Source: Antrodiella citrinella (lineage: Eukaryota; Basidiomycota; Agaricomycetes; Polyporales; Steccherinaceae). Taken from it: DNA of 62,261 nt. The notes under the pieces were generated by a model, which was not told the origin of the DNA, made no database searches, and worked only from the letters and a program-made list of their open reading frames with translations. The stretch covers positions 1 through 62,261 of the forward strand of contig SGPM01000109.1 of assembly GCA_004802725.1 (NCBI GenBank), in the 5' to 3' direction. Made by a program: the position numbers and the translations under genes. Positions 37,086-51,502 of this stretch are shown here, in pieces (the stretch's first letter is position 1; each line of letters opens with the position of its first letter).

Positions 37086-40000
37086 ATGGACCCGGGACCC
37101 TCTTCTCCTTCATCCTATCCCTACTACGACCGCTATGTCCCACCACGAGCCGGTCCATCTTATCGAGGAGACATGAGCTATCCCACTGCATATCGAGGAG
37201 ACTCATGGCGTCCAGAACGATCGGTATCCAACTACAGACCCCCATCACCAGACCGTTATCCTCCAGCACGTCTGCCGCGGCCCGACACGCGACCTCGCCC
37301 GGCGCGTTTTGATTCACCTCCTCGTGTCGAAAGACGCACTCCTTCCGAATCTCATTTCGATGGTGCATGGCCAAGACCAGTAAGAGAGACGCGGGAGATT
37401 ATGGCAGAACGCATGTTTGAACCGTCGGAGAATTGGAAGCAAGCACATAGTCCTGGAGACCGCTGGGACTCCCGGGATGTCAGAGCGAGATTCCGGTCCC
37501 CTGTCGTCACCAATCATGCTTTGCGAAGGACGCCTTCGCCACCTTCACCTAATCATAGGGACGGGTGAGTCATGTTCTGGTATATTTTTGATCGCATGGA
37601 CCTGATTCAGCTCTGATCAGTCCGGACGCCCCGCATGCTAACGACCCTCCGTATGCACACTTGAGCCGCTCCCCGTCAGATGGGTATGGAGTCAATGGCT
37701 CTTATTGGGATAGGTATGTGTGCCTGTGACTCTGGTACACCTTGTATTCACGACTGTTAGCGCAAGGAGGCCCTCGCCGGATTTCACAAAAGCAAACTTG
37801 TATGCTTCCCTTCCCTTGAAATTGCCTTCGTACTGATCAATCTTTAGCGACACAATGAGTTCTGCCTCTTCGGAACACAAACGAGAGCCACCTGCACTTA
37901 CCATCTCCTCTAGGCCTGTTGCGTCAACTTATGATCCTGATGACAGGCCCATTCGTCATTCGCCCACTCGATCGTATCGTACTGTGTCTCCCGCGACCAC
38001 CCTGCGCCGTGAATCCTACTGGCCAGATCGTACGGTGACGCCGACTGCACGGTCACCGTACGAGCCTGAACTTGTACGAGCCCACTGGAGTGATGAACCC
38101 AACCGTTGGTATGGTAGCGGCGGCGTACCAAGCTGGAATGAACCTCCCTTCGGCTGGGACGCCTTGCAGCCAAGTCTATCCTTTAAACCTCCCGCCCCCA
38201 TTACCAACACATATGGAACCGTTGGACCGATCAAAGACAACCATCGGGCTCAGGGACGTGAAGGAAACTTAAGGTCTACCAGTCCTTCATCCGTCGGCCG
38301 TACTACGCATGTTTCCCGGTCTATCTCCCCTGCATCACGTCGTAGCGAGTATCCTCAATACGATCGTGCCTTTGTAGATTCCACGAGGCTGTCACCCGAA
38401 GATGAGCATGATAGCGTGGCCTCGACACCCCATGACGAGCGACATCTCTCTCCCGGCCCAAGTCCTGGCTCAAGCAACACGCCAAGTACTCCTGAAATTG
38501 TCAACGAAGGTAAACGAACCGAAGTCGCATATTTGTCATGTCTCATTCGTTGTTTCATGCTTCAGGGAACAAAGCACCTCCAAGGACGTCACCTGTTCTG
38601 ACTAAACCGCCTGTGCCAGTTATTCCAGAGGCTCAAGCAAACTCTTTAGACCCTCTCGCTCTGTCAAACACACCGCCACCCGGCGTACTTCCCGCAGAGC
38701 CCATTATCGTTGAGACAGCGACGGTAGAAGCTGATCATGCTGCAGATTCTGCTGTACCAGAGGTCGCTTCACCAGAAGCCGACTCACCGGAGGCCGACTC
38801 ACTTGAACGAGCCACACCTGATACCCCTGCCATTCTTGATGCTTCAGAACCTGTTGTCAAGAGGACTCGCGATCACGTTCCTATGCACGCACCACTGGCT
38901 AGACGGTCGCAGAAAGCTCGTGCTCCTGTTCTTGCTGCTGCTGTTCCTGATGCTGTTGAGGAACCCGAGGACGACGCTTCTCCTGCACCAGTGCCAGAGT
39001 TCCGTGAGACCCTGAGGATTTTTGCGATGATGCGTCTGCGGCGCAGCCATCAGACGCGCGAGGAACGGGTCAATCCCGTTCTTAGTGCGAACGATGCGCT
39101 GACCGATGAGCATCGAGCATCATCGGAAAAAATCTCAGGGCCTGACGGAGCCCCTGCTCTGACACATGCCACTCGTGACGTTGTGGAAGAATGCATGGAC
39201 ACTGAACGCATCGAAGCCCGAGTTGCGGTCAATGAGGCTGTCAGGCCATCTTTGCAAGCACGCTTCGCACGACGTCAGGCCGATCTGAATGACAAACTTA
39301 CTCGGCTTCGTACGGAATATCTTGACCTTAATGAACGCTGGCTTGCTCATTGCGCCAAACTGGATGACGTGGCGAAAGCAGGAGCACTTGAGGAGGCTGC
39401 TGCGAATGCAGGTCGGACAACACGACGATCCACAGCAACACTCGGGGACGCAGTACGGTCAGACCTGGAGATGGAACAGATCATAGCGAGTTTAGGAAAC
39501 GAAGAGCTTACGGACGCGACTCATCTGGCTTCTCGCAATGCAGCTATCATACCTAACATGGTTTCCGTCGAAGCAGAACCGCACGGTGGTCTTGAAGAAT
39601 ACCTTTGCCTTTACGACGATACCAACAACCTCGTGGAAGATCCGGACGCGTTCTATGCACCTCGCACGGGATTGTACGACTGGACAGACGAAGAAAGGCG
39701 CACTTTCTTGGAGAAGTATGCGGCTACTCCGAAACAATTCGGGACTATCGCCAAGTTCTTGCCACACAAGACGGCGGCGCAGTGTGTGACATATTATTAT
39801 TTGCACAAGCACGAGATCGACTTCCGGAAAGTCGTTGCCAAGTTTGCGCACGGGAAGCGCAGACGGGGTGGAGGGAGGAGCGGAGGCGGGAAGAATCGAC
39901 GGAACGCTTTACTTTCCGATATCATGGAGCGAGATGCAGAATTCTCCAGGGAGCATACACCTGCTGTCGTTCCCGCCCCTGGGAAGCGAGCAAGAATCGG

Positions 40001-41440
40001 ACCCGTGCCTGCTGGTGGGGAAGGGAATGGTGGCAAGAGACCAGGAGGAGCAAGGAGAGTTGCCAGTGGATTGGTGGAGGGTACTCCAGGTTCAACACCT
40101 ACTCCGACGCCTGATCCGGAGCCGGACGCCAGAAGAAAGAGACGAAGGGTTGCTGCTGCTCGAGCTGCTGCTGTCATTGAACAAGAGGCTGACATCGATG
40201 ACACGGAGGTATGTCGCTGCTCTGATGGGGCTATGCATCCTTATGCTGATAGATTGAGGATGTCCAGGATGATGCAAAACCGAAGCGGAGCCGCCGATCG
40301 AGACGCGTAAAGACGACAGTCGATTCAACAATCGCGGTATCTCAGACCAGTACACCTGTTATTCCGCATGAAGAGCTCCCAGCTTCGTTGGAACCTCGTT
40401 TCGACCAAGCAGACGCGGCATCCAGGAAGAAGTTTGTACCGGCCAACGCTGTTTGGTCTGAAGATGACAAAGGTACGTATCCGACTGCTCTCTCACTCAG
40501 CTATTTTCCGACCGATTTTGCAGCCCAGCTGGTCTTGCTACTTTCTCGATATGGAGACGACTTCAAGCGTATAGCTGCGTCCATGCCAAGCAAGGTTCGT
40601 TATCATCAAAGTCGAAGTCGTTTGTAGCTTATCACCATTCACTAGACGACAGCCCAGATCAGTACATTTTACAGGACAAACATGACGCAAATGAACCTCG
40701 AACACGCAGTAGCCAACGCCTCACGCCGATCTCCTACTCCTGAGCAGTTGAAGGAACCTCTATACAGAGAAGCCCGCACTGCATATCCCGGCTCAGGCAT
40801 TTTGACCCCTGACGTATACCCTTCACCGGCATCTGCAAATCATACACCGCCTATGCTCGAGATGTCCAGTCCTCCTCTACCTAATGGACACACCATGGAG
40901 ACCCGATTCCGGCTCAACGGCATGACTGCTGGGCGACAGCGATCACTTCATGACGGTATGGGATCCGGCAGCGAACCAGTGAACATGCCTGGACCAAACA
41001 GTTACCACTTCCACCGCCCCGCCGCGATGATGGATCATCCCATGCACGCGCAATATGCAGCGGGGTCAGGGCCCCATCTTCAATCTGCCCCCATGTCGTC
41101 TTTGAGTGCACACCCGCACCCATCTCTGATCGGTGGCCCTCCCTTACCGCACTTCATCGCCAACCCATCCCCGTTCGCGTCTCCTCAGCCTCCCTCGTTA
41201 CCTCCCCCGTCTACCTTGACCACCACCTTCCCGTCGAGCTTCCCGTATACGAACCTATCACCCTCACACTTCACCCATGCAAATGCGCCTCCACCGAACG
41301 GTGCCCCTTACGCACATCCTCATCTACCGGGGATGGGCGGCGTAGAGTGGTACATGCGCAGTAGTACTGCTGGTCAGTCGGACGAGAGTAAGAGTAGTTC
41401 TAATCAGCCTCAGCGTCATATGGACTTTTTGCGACGATAG
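37086..41440 (+). CDS. SNT1: Snt1/NCoR-like two-SANT corepressor (Set3-complex type)
   Basis: Eight exons (37086-37564, 37621-37713, 37761-37799, 37848-38509, 38566-40208, 40253-40472, 40524-40594, 40646-41440) give 1,333 residues. The N-terminal third is Arg/Ser/Pro/Tyr-rich and disordered. A coiled-coil region around DLNDKLTRLRTEYLDL precedes the first SANT domain (about 796-845, DWTDEERRTFLEKY ... AAQCVTYYYLHKHEID). A second SANT (about 1037-1085, VWSEDDKAQLVLLLSRYGDD) is interrupted by an intron after its first helix. The tail is Pro/Ser/His-rich. In yeast Snt1 scaffolds the Set3 histone deacetylase complex, and NCoR/SMRT play the matching role in animals. The residue-pair spacing of the SANT domains fits this family; other SANT proteins are less likely because of the paired layout. 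Confidence 0.88.
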
Positions 41441-41624
41441 TACCTTTATACTTAGTGTACTGCTGTATAATACGGTGTACCATTACTAAACCTGCATTAT
41501 GAGTTATTCGCATGTGATCTTTCTGGGGATGCGCGACAGACGAACGACGTCACACGGGAATGGCAATCATAGGTGTCTAGTGGAATAGATGTCAATGTCA
41601 AAAGTATCTACACATCAACGGCGC

Positions 41625-43701
41625 TCAGAGCTTAGCCTCCCAACCCTGCAGCCAGCCGTAGTCCGGATCTCGCGAAGACCTCGAAGACTTCACACTTGCC
41701 TTCCTCTCAGGAGCAGAAGGCGGAACAGGCGGAACCTCACCAGCAGCCAAAGACGGCGCACGCTCAGAATCCGGGGAATGCTGATAACTCGAACGAAGGT
41801 CCAACGACAACTTCGGCGGCCCCTTGTCACTGCTGACAAGGCCCCGGAAAGACGACTCGGTGTGCGTGTGATGCGCCAAAGACTGCATCTCGTAGTCCGA
41901 GTCCGACGGTAAGTCGACTTTGCATGTCCGCGAGGAGAGGGAGTCGTAGTTGTGGTGGCTGGTGGCGGTCACGACGGCGGGATGGGAGGCGAATTGCGGG
42001 ATGGCACAGGAGAACTCGGGGGTGGCTAGGTGTCGCTCTTCGCGTTCTGCGGAGAGCTTGCGGATACTCAGGAGGAGGTTGGCACCCTGTTAACGAAATG
42101 TATGAGAATGGTGTAATGGTTGTGTGCGGCTATGTTCTCCTTACAGCTATAGAGAATGTCGTTGTCATCCATCTACGTGAGTGGGACTTGCCGTCAACGT
42201 CGGAACATAATGATAGGAAGGATCGACTCACGTATCGACAATGTCGCCATTCACGCCGAGGGCTCCCGAATGAAATTGTGACACGATACGCATCACCAGA
42301 ACAACTAGGTGTCTACATGAGTGACACTTTCGCGAGAGCCGCCGCACCACTCACAGCACATCCTAATCAATGAATGAGTCACAAAGTTCACAGGTGAGTA
42401 AGCGGATGTAACGTACAGAAGGTAATATAAGGTCCCATCGCGAAAAACCCGCACAATAAGTGGGGTATGAATGAGAGGTCTGTATGAGAAGCACTTGTAT
42501 GCGTTCATAGTAAAAAGTAAAGCTGCGGGAGATGTCAGTCGTTGCGTCTCCATGAACCTACCAAGATCGCACATACTCTCATAGAAGAGCACCGGTACCC
42601 TGTCAAGGAGGAGTAAGACTTCGCATTCATGGGGGCAGGAGCGACATACCAGCAGAAATTAAAGAAATAAGGAGTGAATGTTACTTGGCAGCCAACGATG
42701 GGCCAGGACTTAGGGTAGGGCTCGTTGTGCTTTGCTATCACGAATAAGCCAACTACCAATATAGCGACATTGACCTGCAGCACTGTCAGTGACGCTGCTG
42801 CTGAATCAGAGTGTTGAAAGTCGCCTTACGATCTGTTCAGCTGGTACGCAAAGAATCGTTAGTTAAGGCTTGTTCACAGCCAGCAATGATTCGCACCTGC
42901 CCACGAGAATGCGAGGAAGAGCGCCACTACCGAGAAAAACGCGTCAGAGTAGACTGTGTTCATACGCAACAAAACCGTACCGGTCCGTCGTTGGCCCCAC
43001 AGTGCGTAAATTCTAATCATCAAGCTTATCTCGATGCTAACGTGCAAAACAAAGTATGCCCTACAGAGTCAGGGTAAGTTCCCAGCGAAATGCGTCATCA
43101 CCATAGAACCACTTACGCGCTGCGGAAGTAAAGTTGAGCTGGACAGCTGCGAGGAATGAGCCTTCAATTTGCAGAACCAATATACGTTGTATGGGCTTAC
43201 TATAGAGGAAAGACATCAACCATGAAGATTCTGGAAAGAGGCAAAGGTCAGCGCGCGCATAGGGCTTGAGACAAACTCGAGACGTACAATTGAACGAATA
43301 GTCCAAAGTACCGAGATGTAAAATAGAGAAACTTTGGGGGAGTATTGGAAGACCTTGCAGAAGATTCAACGTTCAACGACACCAATGAGACACCATGAAT
43401 ATTACACCGACGTACCTCCAGATCAGCTCAACCTGTACGTTTTCGCGTCCATCAACATTCAATGCTCGCAAAGAATCATGAGATTACACGCACCTCATCA
43501 TCCAACCTGATCAATAGATCGAACAGTAGCAACATCGTCCCTGCCGCTGCAGAAAGGAACAACACAAATTTCAGTACCCATTCCACGCACGCGCGTCCAC
43601 CGAGGCAATTGCTCACCGCAGCTGGAAAACACGAGCCGGTTCCCTGCGACGACATCTTGAAGAACGAGCCCATTGGAAGACATGAAGATGAAATGAATCA
43701 C
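41625..43701 (-). CDS. DUF6533-type seven-transmembrane protein
   Basis: A 15-exon model gives about 412 residues: 43617-43701, 43494-43546, 43416-43432, 43288-43353, 43201-43230, 43117-43146, 42981-43060, 42901-42927, 42830-42840, 42650-42774, 42562-42599, 42417-42522, 42232-42312, 42145-42172, 41625-42086. The N-terminal AGTMLLLFDLLIRLDDEVEL matches the DUF6533 opening, and SLMIRIYALWGQRR, EQIVNVAILVVGLFVIA, WVPVLFYE and VFRDGTLYYLL match later helices and the family's R-D-G motif. A 120-residue Ser/Pro-rich cytoplasmic tail follows. The family is basidiomycete-expanded, predicted GPCR-like, and of unknown ligand. Exons as short as 11, 17 and 27 nt occur. Intron 8 must use a GC donor (42900-42899) or a 1-nt indel has to be assumed. 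The ATG at 43683 is an alternative start. Confidence 0.78.
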
Positions 43702-44819
43702 CAGTCCAAGCTGAGGAATGAATGGAGTGAATGGCTACTTCCCGTCGAACGGGCCCATCCAGGGAGTCTGCTGGCAGCAGAGGAAGAAACAAATATGAGG
43801 TCGTTGGGTTGATAGACTCAAGCAAAAAAGCCCCGCGATGCTTCTGAGTTGAACGTCTCTAGCGAGGCCCGCCGCATGGTCGCATTATGTTTGCTGTTGC
43901 AAGGGAGGACTTGGGAGCGCTTGGATCAGCTAGACTATATCAAGCTTCATTAGTAGCCTGGCGAAAGGCAGGTGCCTGCCCCGAAATGCAAATCCCGGCG
44001 GTACGCGAACCGTTCGCGAAAACATTTGTTGGCTTCCCGTTCGTTCTTTCGCGTCGTGTCCAATCTGGAAGCACAAAATGTACATGTGTTGATTGTAATT
44101 GCAAGGAGATGGAAGGTAACACAGACGAGAGCTGAAAAGTTCACGTTGAAGTTGCCGCCTGTCAGCAAAGGCGAAAGAGCGCACGACCTTACATCTTTCA
44201 AGTTGCTTTTGATCGAGTCATCGAGATCTTACTTAGATTGTTTCCGCGAATAGCTCCTCCCCATCGCAAATTTAAAGCCCAAACCAAATGCACACAAAGT
44301 AAAAACTCTTGCCCGATAAATGCAACCTTAAATGGCGTGTAACGGAGCTCGGAGCGGTACGATTCTTACCTACTCAGAATATAGGCTCGGAGCCTCGGTT
44401 GTGCGCAACGACAAAGCTCTCGCTGTTTGAAATTGGATTCCTTATCGTCGAGACGGTGCTACCTCAACGGGTCCAGCAACCAACGTTGCGATCTTGAGGG
44501 AACTGGATTCCGAGAGAGCGGAGTATCCGGTGGAGAGCCATCAGATTCAATCGTGACCTATGCGTCGGTCCTTTGCCTCCGACTCCCGACTCGGACTGGG
44601 GCAAAGTTGTCTTGTCGGCGAGAAGCACCCTTGGCTTTGCAGCAGACATAACGACTTATATTGAACAGCGACAACGATACCACTACAAAAGCGTGTTCAA
44701 ATACTACACTTCAAACGTCAAAGCGGGAGAGAGATAAGTACAATATATGGAACCGAATACCGTCATAAGACGACGAAAAGTCATTTCCCCGGCACCGAAA
44801 TTACCGTTCACCAACGCGT
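43702..44819. other. Intergenic region between DUF6533 gene and AA9 LPMO
   Basis: About 1.1 kb contain the promoter of the membrane-protein gene and the 3' flank of the LPMO gene. Short frames on both strands have no domain or splice support. An AT-rich segment lies near 44,270-44,340. Confidence 0.5.
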
Positions 44820-46209
44820 TCAGCCCTGCCATACGGCCGGTCCGGCTGCAAAGCAAGTGGAAGCTGAATTGCCAGTAGGAGCGTAGTATGAGCAGAGTAC
44901 TTACGAGCTTGGTACCCAGTGAAGTTGGCGGGCAAGTCGTAGATGTTGATGAGAATACCAGGCTCATACTGCGGAGAAAAAGAGTTTAGGCATTTCGCAC
45001 AGGCAAGAGCATCGGGAAGACTACTTACACCAGTGTAAACGCCGGGGATAGAGACCAAGGGACCCGGGGTGCCGTTTCCACCGTTGACGACGTTGATCTG
45101 AGCGCAGCCGATGTAAAACTGGGCACCTCCGTAGGTAGACGCCACGTGAAGGGCAATCTGTAGCAAGTCGGGCGTCGTGAGTAGGGGCTTGGTGGTGCCG
45201 TCATGGACAATGATTATTGTGGCGACTGACCTGCTCGCCACGGACAAGGTACTGGCCGCTGGGAAGGCTCGCCGGAATGGTGAAAGTGAACTGGTCCTCG
45301 GCTGGGAGGTGTGACCCATGTCAGTCAGCCAACGTGCTATCGAGGGGCAAGCCATATTACGCACTGGTCGACGGGAATGTCAACGCCCTCGAGGAGGCAT
45401 CGAAGACCGGCGCGTCTTGCCAGATCTTGAACCAGGTTTGACCGGTACCGGCTGCCTCAGAATTGGCGGCCGGGACGGCGGGTGTCATATACACATCGAG
45501 ATACTAGGCACAGCCTCGTCAGTATAGACGAACCCTCGATGGCGAGCAGACTTACACCTGGGTGGTAAATAGGGCCATTCTTGTAGTCGTTTTTGAGTGG
45601 TGAGTAAGGTGGCGAAGAACATCTCTATTATGAATAACTTACGGCTGGAATGATACGTGATTAATCATGATCAATCATACTCGTACGGACTCAGGATGGG
45701 GCTTATGCTGACCTTTGAATCCAATGGTCGAACCCGCAGACACAGTCGCTGTCTGAGTTTCGCCGGCAGTGTTCACCAAGTCGAGCTCGTAGCAACGGAA
45801 CTCGGGGTCCGTGACGCTAGTGACCTGTCGGCGGAATACTGCATGAGACGGCTACTACCGTAGCTTTGCTATTATATCACCCACCGGGCCATTCGAATAA
45901 TGATTAGCCGTTTCACGGACGTACTCCCAATCCTGTGAGAAGCGTCGGTGAGGCGGACGGGCGCGAGAGAGGGAAAAAAACATACGGTAGTCGCGGCACC
46001 TAGATGCGCACACATATATAATCAGCAAGCGGTCGTTAGGACTGTTTTGGTATAATTCGTACCATCCATGATAAGATCCGGGAAGGTGTCTGAATAATGA
46101 AGTCACATAAATTAGTCATGTCGAGTATGTTCGTGCCGTTACTACACTCACAGTGAGCAGCAACCAGCTGCGCTGAGATGGCGGCGAGAATGACGAGGAT
46201 GGCGTTCAT
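44820..46209 (-). CDS. AA9 lytic polysaccharide monooxygenase
   Basis: Twelve exons (46152-46209, 46063-46089, 45986-45999, 45885-45932, 45713-45824, 45643-45644, 45556-45579, 45365-45503, 45231-45301, 45029-45157, 44905-44968, 44820-44845) give 237 residues. An 18-residue signal peptide exposes His19 ([11 protein letters not shown]) as the N-terminal copper-brace residue. The second copper histidine is His93 in IYHPG, and the axial-site motif H-x8-Q-x-Y is His169, Gln178, Tyr180. The ending [20 protein letters not shown] then PGPAVWQG is typical of single-domain AA9 enzymes without a cellulose-binding module. The enzyme oxidatively cleaves cellulose or hemicellulose outside the cell. To keep the frame, the model needs a 2-nt exon between a perfect TTCCAG acceptor and GTAAGT donor. 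Confidence 0.93.
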
Positions 46210-47497
46210 GTTGTCTTCGGTTTTTTGGTTGAGTAGAGTCGTCAAGCTTGCTGTCAAGGTCAGGCTTTAGAGACCCATTTTATATGTTCTCCTTCTCTGT
46301 TACTCTTTCACCGACGAGACACAAACGAAGAAAAACCGAAGAGCTAATAATACCTCGCGCAAGACAAAAATAACACACAGGACAGGTGGATTGTGATCTC
46401 AGGAAGGATGTAGAAAGCGCTACGAACGCTGCAGAGGTCAATGCTGACAAGAGCGAATAGGATAAATTGGAATTCCAAACCGAGCTTGATGTTTCGTTAT
46501 ACTCGAGAGCGGGGGTGGCACATGACACCAGACAACTCCGAGCAAGAACCGTCGCTCTCCGTAAGACGGAACTGTGGAGCACGGCAGCGGACAAACACCG
46601 AACAATATCCGTGATTTAGGTGTAGAGCTGGTCACGGCAGTAGCGGAGATGTCAAAATTTTCTGTTGTATGGCGTCACAGTCCAACGCGTCGTGTAGTCC
46701 TGGGTCCACCACGTCGTCGCCTGCTGCTGTCGCCGCCGCCACAGGCCTTCATTCATGTGGTGGGAGGACTGCATACGTCGAACCTGCCCGGAGAAAGTCA
46801 GGGACATGCCCTCTTTGACATGTCAGCGACTGACTCGGAGAACAGCTGGACATATCAACCCTTCAGTCACACAGTGAAAGAAGAACGACAGATGAACTCG
46901 CCATTGTTGTATCGCATTGCATGATGCGGACGGGTCATAGGTGCTATCCGTTCTATCCGACCAACGGCATGCATGGTATGCACGTTGCTATAGGAGTTCC
47001 GTCAAGTTCTCAGCACCATACAGGCTACGATACGAGAAAACAAAGACTCACGAGAGGGTCGTTAGAATAGACCAGGGTCCAGCAGGATGTCCGTTCGGAC
47101 AGTTTATACAGGCAGTGTTCTCTGAACATGATTGTCAATTGCCATTATCGAATGAGCAGCAGAGTGGAGTCATTTCCGCTCTTCACGTCGTGTACTTGTA
47201 CTTTCCGTACACTCAGACGACTTTGTTCCGTACAAAGACATGTATATCGTAAGACGAATAAAGAGACGGACTCGGAAAGACGTTGTTCGGCAAATCCCGT
47301 GAAAGCAAACCAAAGCAATGGGCGCCAAAAGGAGCGAAACGTGGCGGCCAGTTCGTCAATCTGGCTCTGCGTGTCCACACTCTCCTAAGTCACTCTCATT
47401 CGCTCCTCCTCCTCCTCTTCCGTCGTTGTTCCCTTCCTCTCATTTATCTGTGAAACCTGTCCAACACGAAAATCACAAACCCATTATTTTCAAAACC
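46210..47497. other. Divergent intergenic region, AA9 LPMO and SPC2 promoters
   Basis: About 1.3 kb separate the two divergent starts. No gene was recognised: frames at 46.28-46.92 kb and 46.94-47.39 kb lack domains. The right end is pyrimidine-rich (CTCCTCCTCCTCTTCC near 47,404), a common core-promoter feature in basidiomycetes. Confidence 0.5.
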
Positions 47498-48882
47498 ATG
47501 GCCACGAGACTCCGGAAACACGCCAACGGCGACTCTCTCGCTCACGACGAGCCCCCCGCAGCGAGCACCAGCTCCACCAGTTCGAGCGCCATCTCGGGCC
47601 TCCTGGCCACTGCAGCGACCGCGACGGACAGGGAGGAGGTCAAGGTCAACAACGCGAGTGCGACAGAGATGAAGCACGCGTGTGACGATGCGCTGAAACG
47701 CGTGAGTGTTCCGAATTTGTATCGCTTTTACTGCTGGCTACGTTCGGGGAGTCTGCTCGTTCTGTTCGTTACTCGTGAGGTGGGGCGCGGTGGCGACAAG
47801 TGCTTTAGATTGTGCATTATCATTCTACCTGAGGGTTCTTTGAGATCGCGGGCGGGTAGTTTGCTTCTGGCTGTGGGCCGCCTTGGCAAATCGCATTCCG
47901 GTCGTGTGCGCATGTTTATTGCCTCACGCATGAAACGTCTCCTTTCCGTCTGTGACATAGAATAGTCCGGACTAGACAGTCAAGCCGCTGGGCTTGTACG
48001 GGGAATCTCATGTCTGTACGCTGATCTTCCTCTGCAATACCGAGTCAGCAGACATACACTCCTCACAAAGCGCTCGTTTTCTCTGCATTCTATTGCCTGT
48101 TTAGCTCCCTCCCCTCCCTCCCTCCTCTCATGTCGTTGTTAACGTTGCTGACGGTCTGCATTGCGCTCCTTTCCCAGTTCCTCTCAAGACCGGAACTTTT
48201 CAAGCAAATATACACACATACCGACGTCCGGCTTGCCTTAGGCTGGGCGTGTGTGTTCATCGCTGCTGGAACGGGGCTATATGGGTGGAAAGTGGAGTTT
48301 GAGAAGAGCAAACCTGCTGTCTGGGCTGGCCTCGTTCTGTACGTACCTCATTTCCGTTGACTCTGTCTTGTCATCCCCGCTTGCTCTGTAGCGTCTGCGA
48401 TTCTTGAGCGGATGGACGGCGGATAGGGATCAGCTTTGGGACCTCAGACGACAGATCTGACATTGATCTTATCACAGGTACATCACATTGACCGTCATCC
48501 AGACGTTGTACGCATACTTCATCGAGGGTGATATCGTCTTCGTCGGCAAGCGCAAAACCTTCGACAAACGCGTACGTCTTTGCCTTTCCTCTTTCCTTCT
48601 CTCCTTATCCTTATCTACTACATATCTTAGATTGTTACCGAGCGGATAACCATCCACTCGAACTCCACCCCTAGCACGCCAACCCACCCACCGGCATATT
48701 CCTTGTCCCTCTCGTACGTCCGCTCCACATCAGGGGGCAAGTCCCTTCTGGGCAAGGGGCGCTCGTCATCGGAACGGGGGTACAACACCTTCTTTGATGA
48801 GCGTGGGGCGCTGGATCAGGAGGCGTTCGAGCGGTGGGTAGGAGGACTAGTGGGCGGTGTCATGGAGGGCAAGTCAGATTAG
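47498..48882 (+). CDS. SPC2: Signal peptidase complex subunit 2
   Basis: Four exons (47498-47701, 48178-48338, 48478-48571, 48631-48882) give 236 residues. The N-terminal half carries KVNNASATEMKHACDDALKR, then PELFKQIYTHTDVRLALGW, the hallmark of SPC25/Spc2. Two membrane segments follow (WACVFIAAGTGLYGW and LVLYITLTVIQTLYAYF) with a C-terminal cytosolic domain rich in Ser/Thr. The protein is a non-catalytic subunit of the ER complex that removes signal peptides and helps it contact the Sec61 channel. Intron 1 is long for this window (476 nt) and has a polypyrimidine-rich 3' half. Confidence 0.9.
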
Positions 48883-49475
48883 GCGTGCCAGGATTCACAT
48901 GTTTCCCAGTTCCCAGTTTCTCGCTTCGATTTGGTCGGTGGTAGAGGCAGACAGGTTGGCAGAAGTGTGGGAAGATTATCAAAAATGAGAAAGCAAGAAC
49001 GGCAGCAGGAGAGGTAGAGGAGCAGTATGTGTTTGGAGAATTCCTTTTTTTATTTTCTCGGTTCTCGTCTGACATATGACCCCACGTACGTGCGCCTGGT
49101 CCCCTGGAATGGCTGGCTTTCTTGCTCGACATCATACTCTTTTCTGTAGTTTTATCATTGGCTGGGTTGTGAAATTTGCATACATGATTATGAAAATCGA
49201 ACGGCATTGGGGTATGTACAAACCTGTGACGCAAGCCGAGCGGACGCGATAGCGATGCTTCAAGCTTACGCCTCCCAACACAAAATATCGACGCCTTCGC
49301 GGAGAACTCCAGGTCGAACACCACCAAAACCTCAAATTTTGCGCAATCACACGAGGATAGAGTGTTATGGAGCCTCAGAATGGAGGACTAGATAGGAAGA
49401 TTAAATAAACAGTACAAGAACTACAATACAACATCACGTAACCGAGCCCGAAAGGATAATAATAGAGATGACAGT
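48883..49475. other. Convergent 3' flank of SPC2 and H2B
   Basis: SPC2 and the histone H2B gene converge on this 593-base interval, so both 3' UTRs are here. A T-rich run near 49,047 and its surroundings may include poly(A) signals. No coding sequence was recognised. Confidence 0.5.
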
Positions 49476-51062
<1,587 letters not shown>

Positions 51063-51454
51063 ACTCCGTCCTTTATTTTATTCGGTTCGATTGTTTTTGG
51101 GTCCACTCTCTGTTGTATTCTNTGTATTATCCTCTTCTATTCTTAATCTTATCNGGCATCCNATAAACCGATACAAAGATATTCCCATTATGTCCGCGTC
51201 CGCCTTAAGCGTAAATCTGGACAGTCAAGCAGTGGAGATCGGTCTTGTTATTAAGGATCCNTGTGGACTCAACAAAATGATCTCACATCACGCACACGAG
51301 TTCACTTGAACATGTTAAGGATTCGATGAGAACTNTAGAAATATCTATGTACTGTTACAAAAGCACGGAGACTACTGTGAGAGATTTGCAGAGTAGAAGT
51401 AGAGTACATGTTATCAGCGGCAGCGCGTCACAACTCTGCTATGAATCGCTCACC

Positions 51455-51471
51455 TGAGTCACTTTGACTCA
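51455..51471 (-). repeat. Perfect inverted repeat in the 3' UTR of peptide gene A
   Basis: TGAGTCA and TGACTCA are exact inverse complements around a 3-base loop, about 30 bases after the stop of peptide gene A. A degraded version lies at the same place after gene B (57107-57123). It could form a short hairpin in the RNA; each arm also matches the AP-1/Gcn4 DNA motif, so a DNA role is equally possible. Confidence 0.6.
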
Positions 51472-51502
51472 AGTCAGTCCATTGATGCGCCATTCATGTG
51501 CA

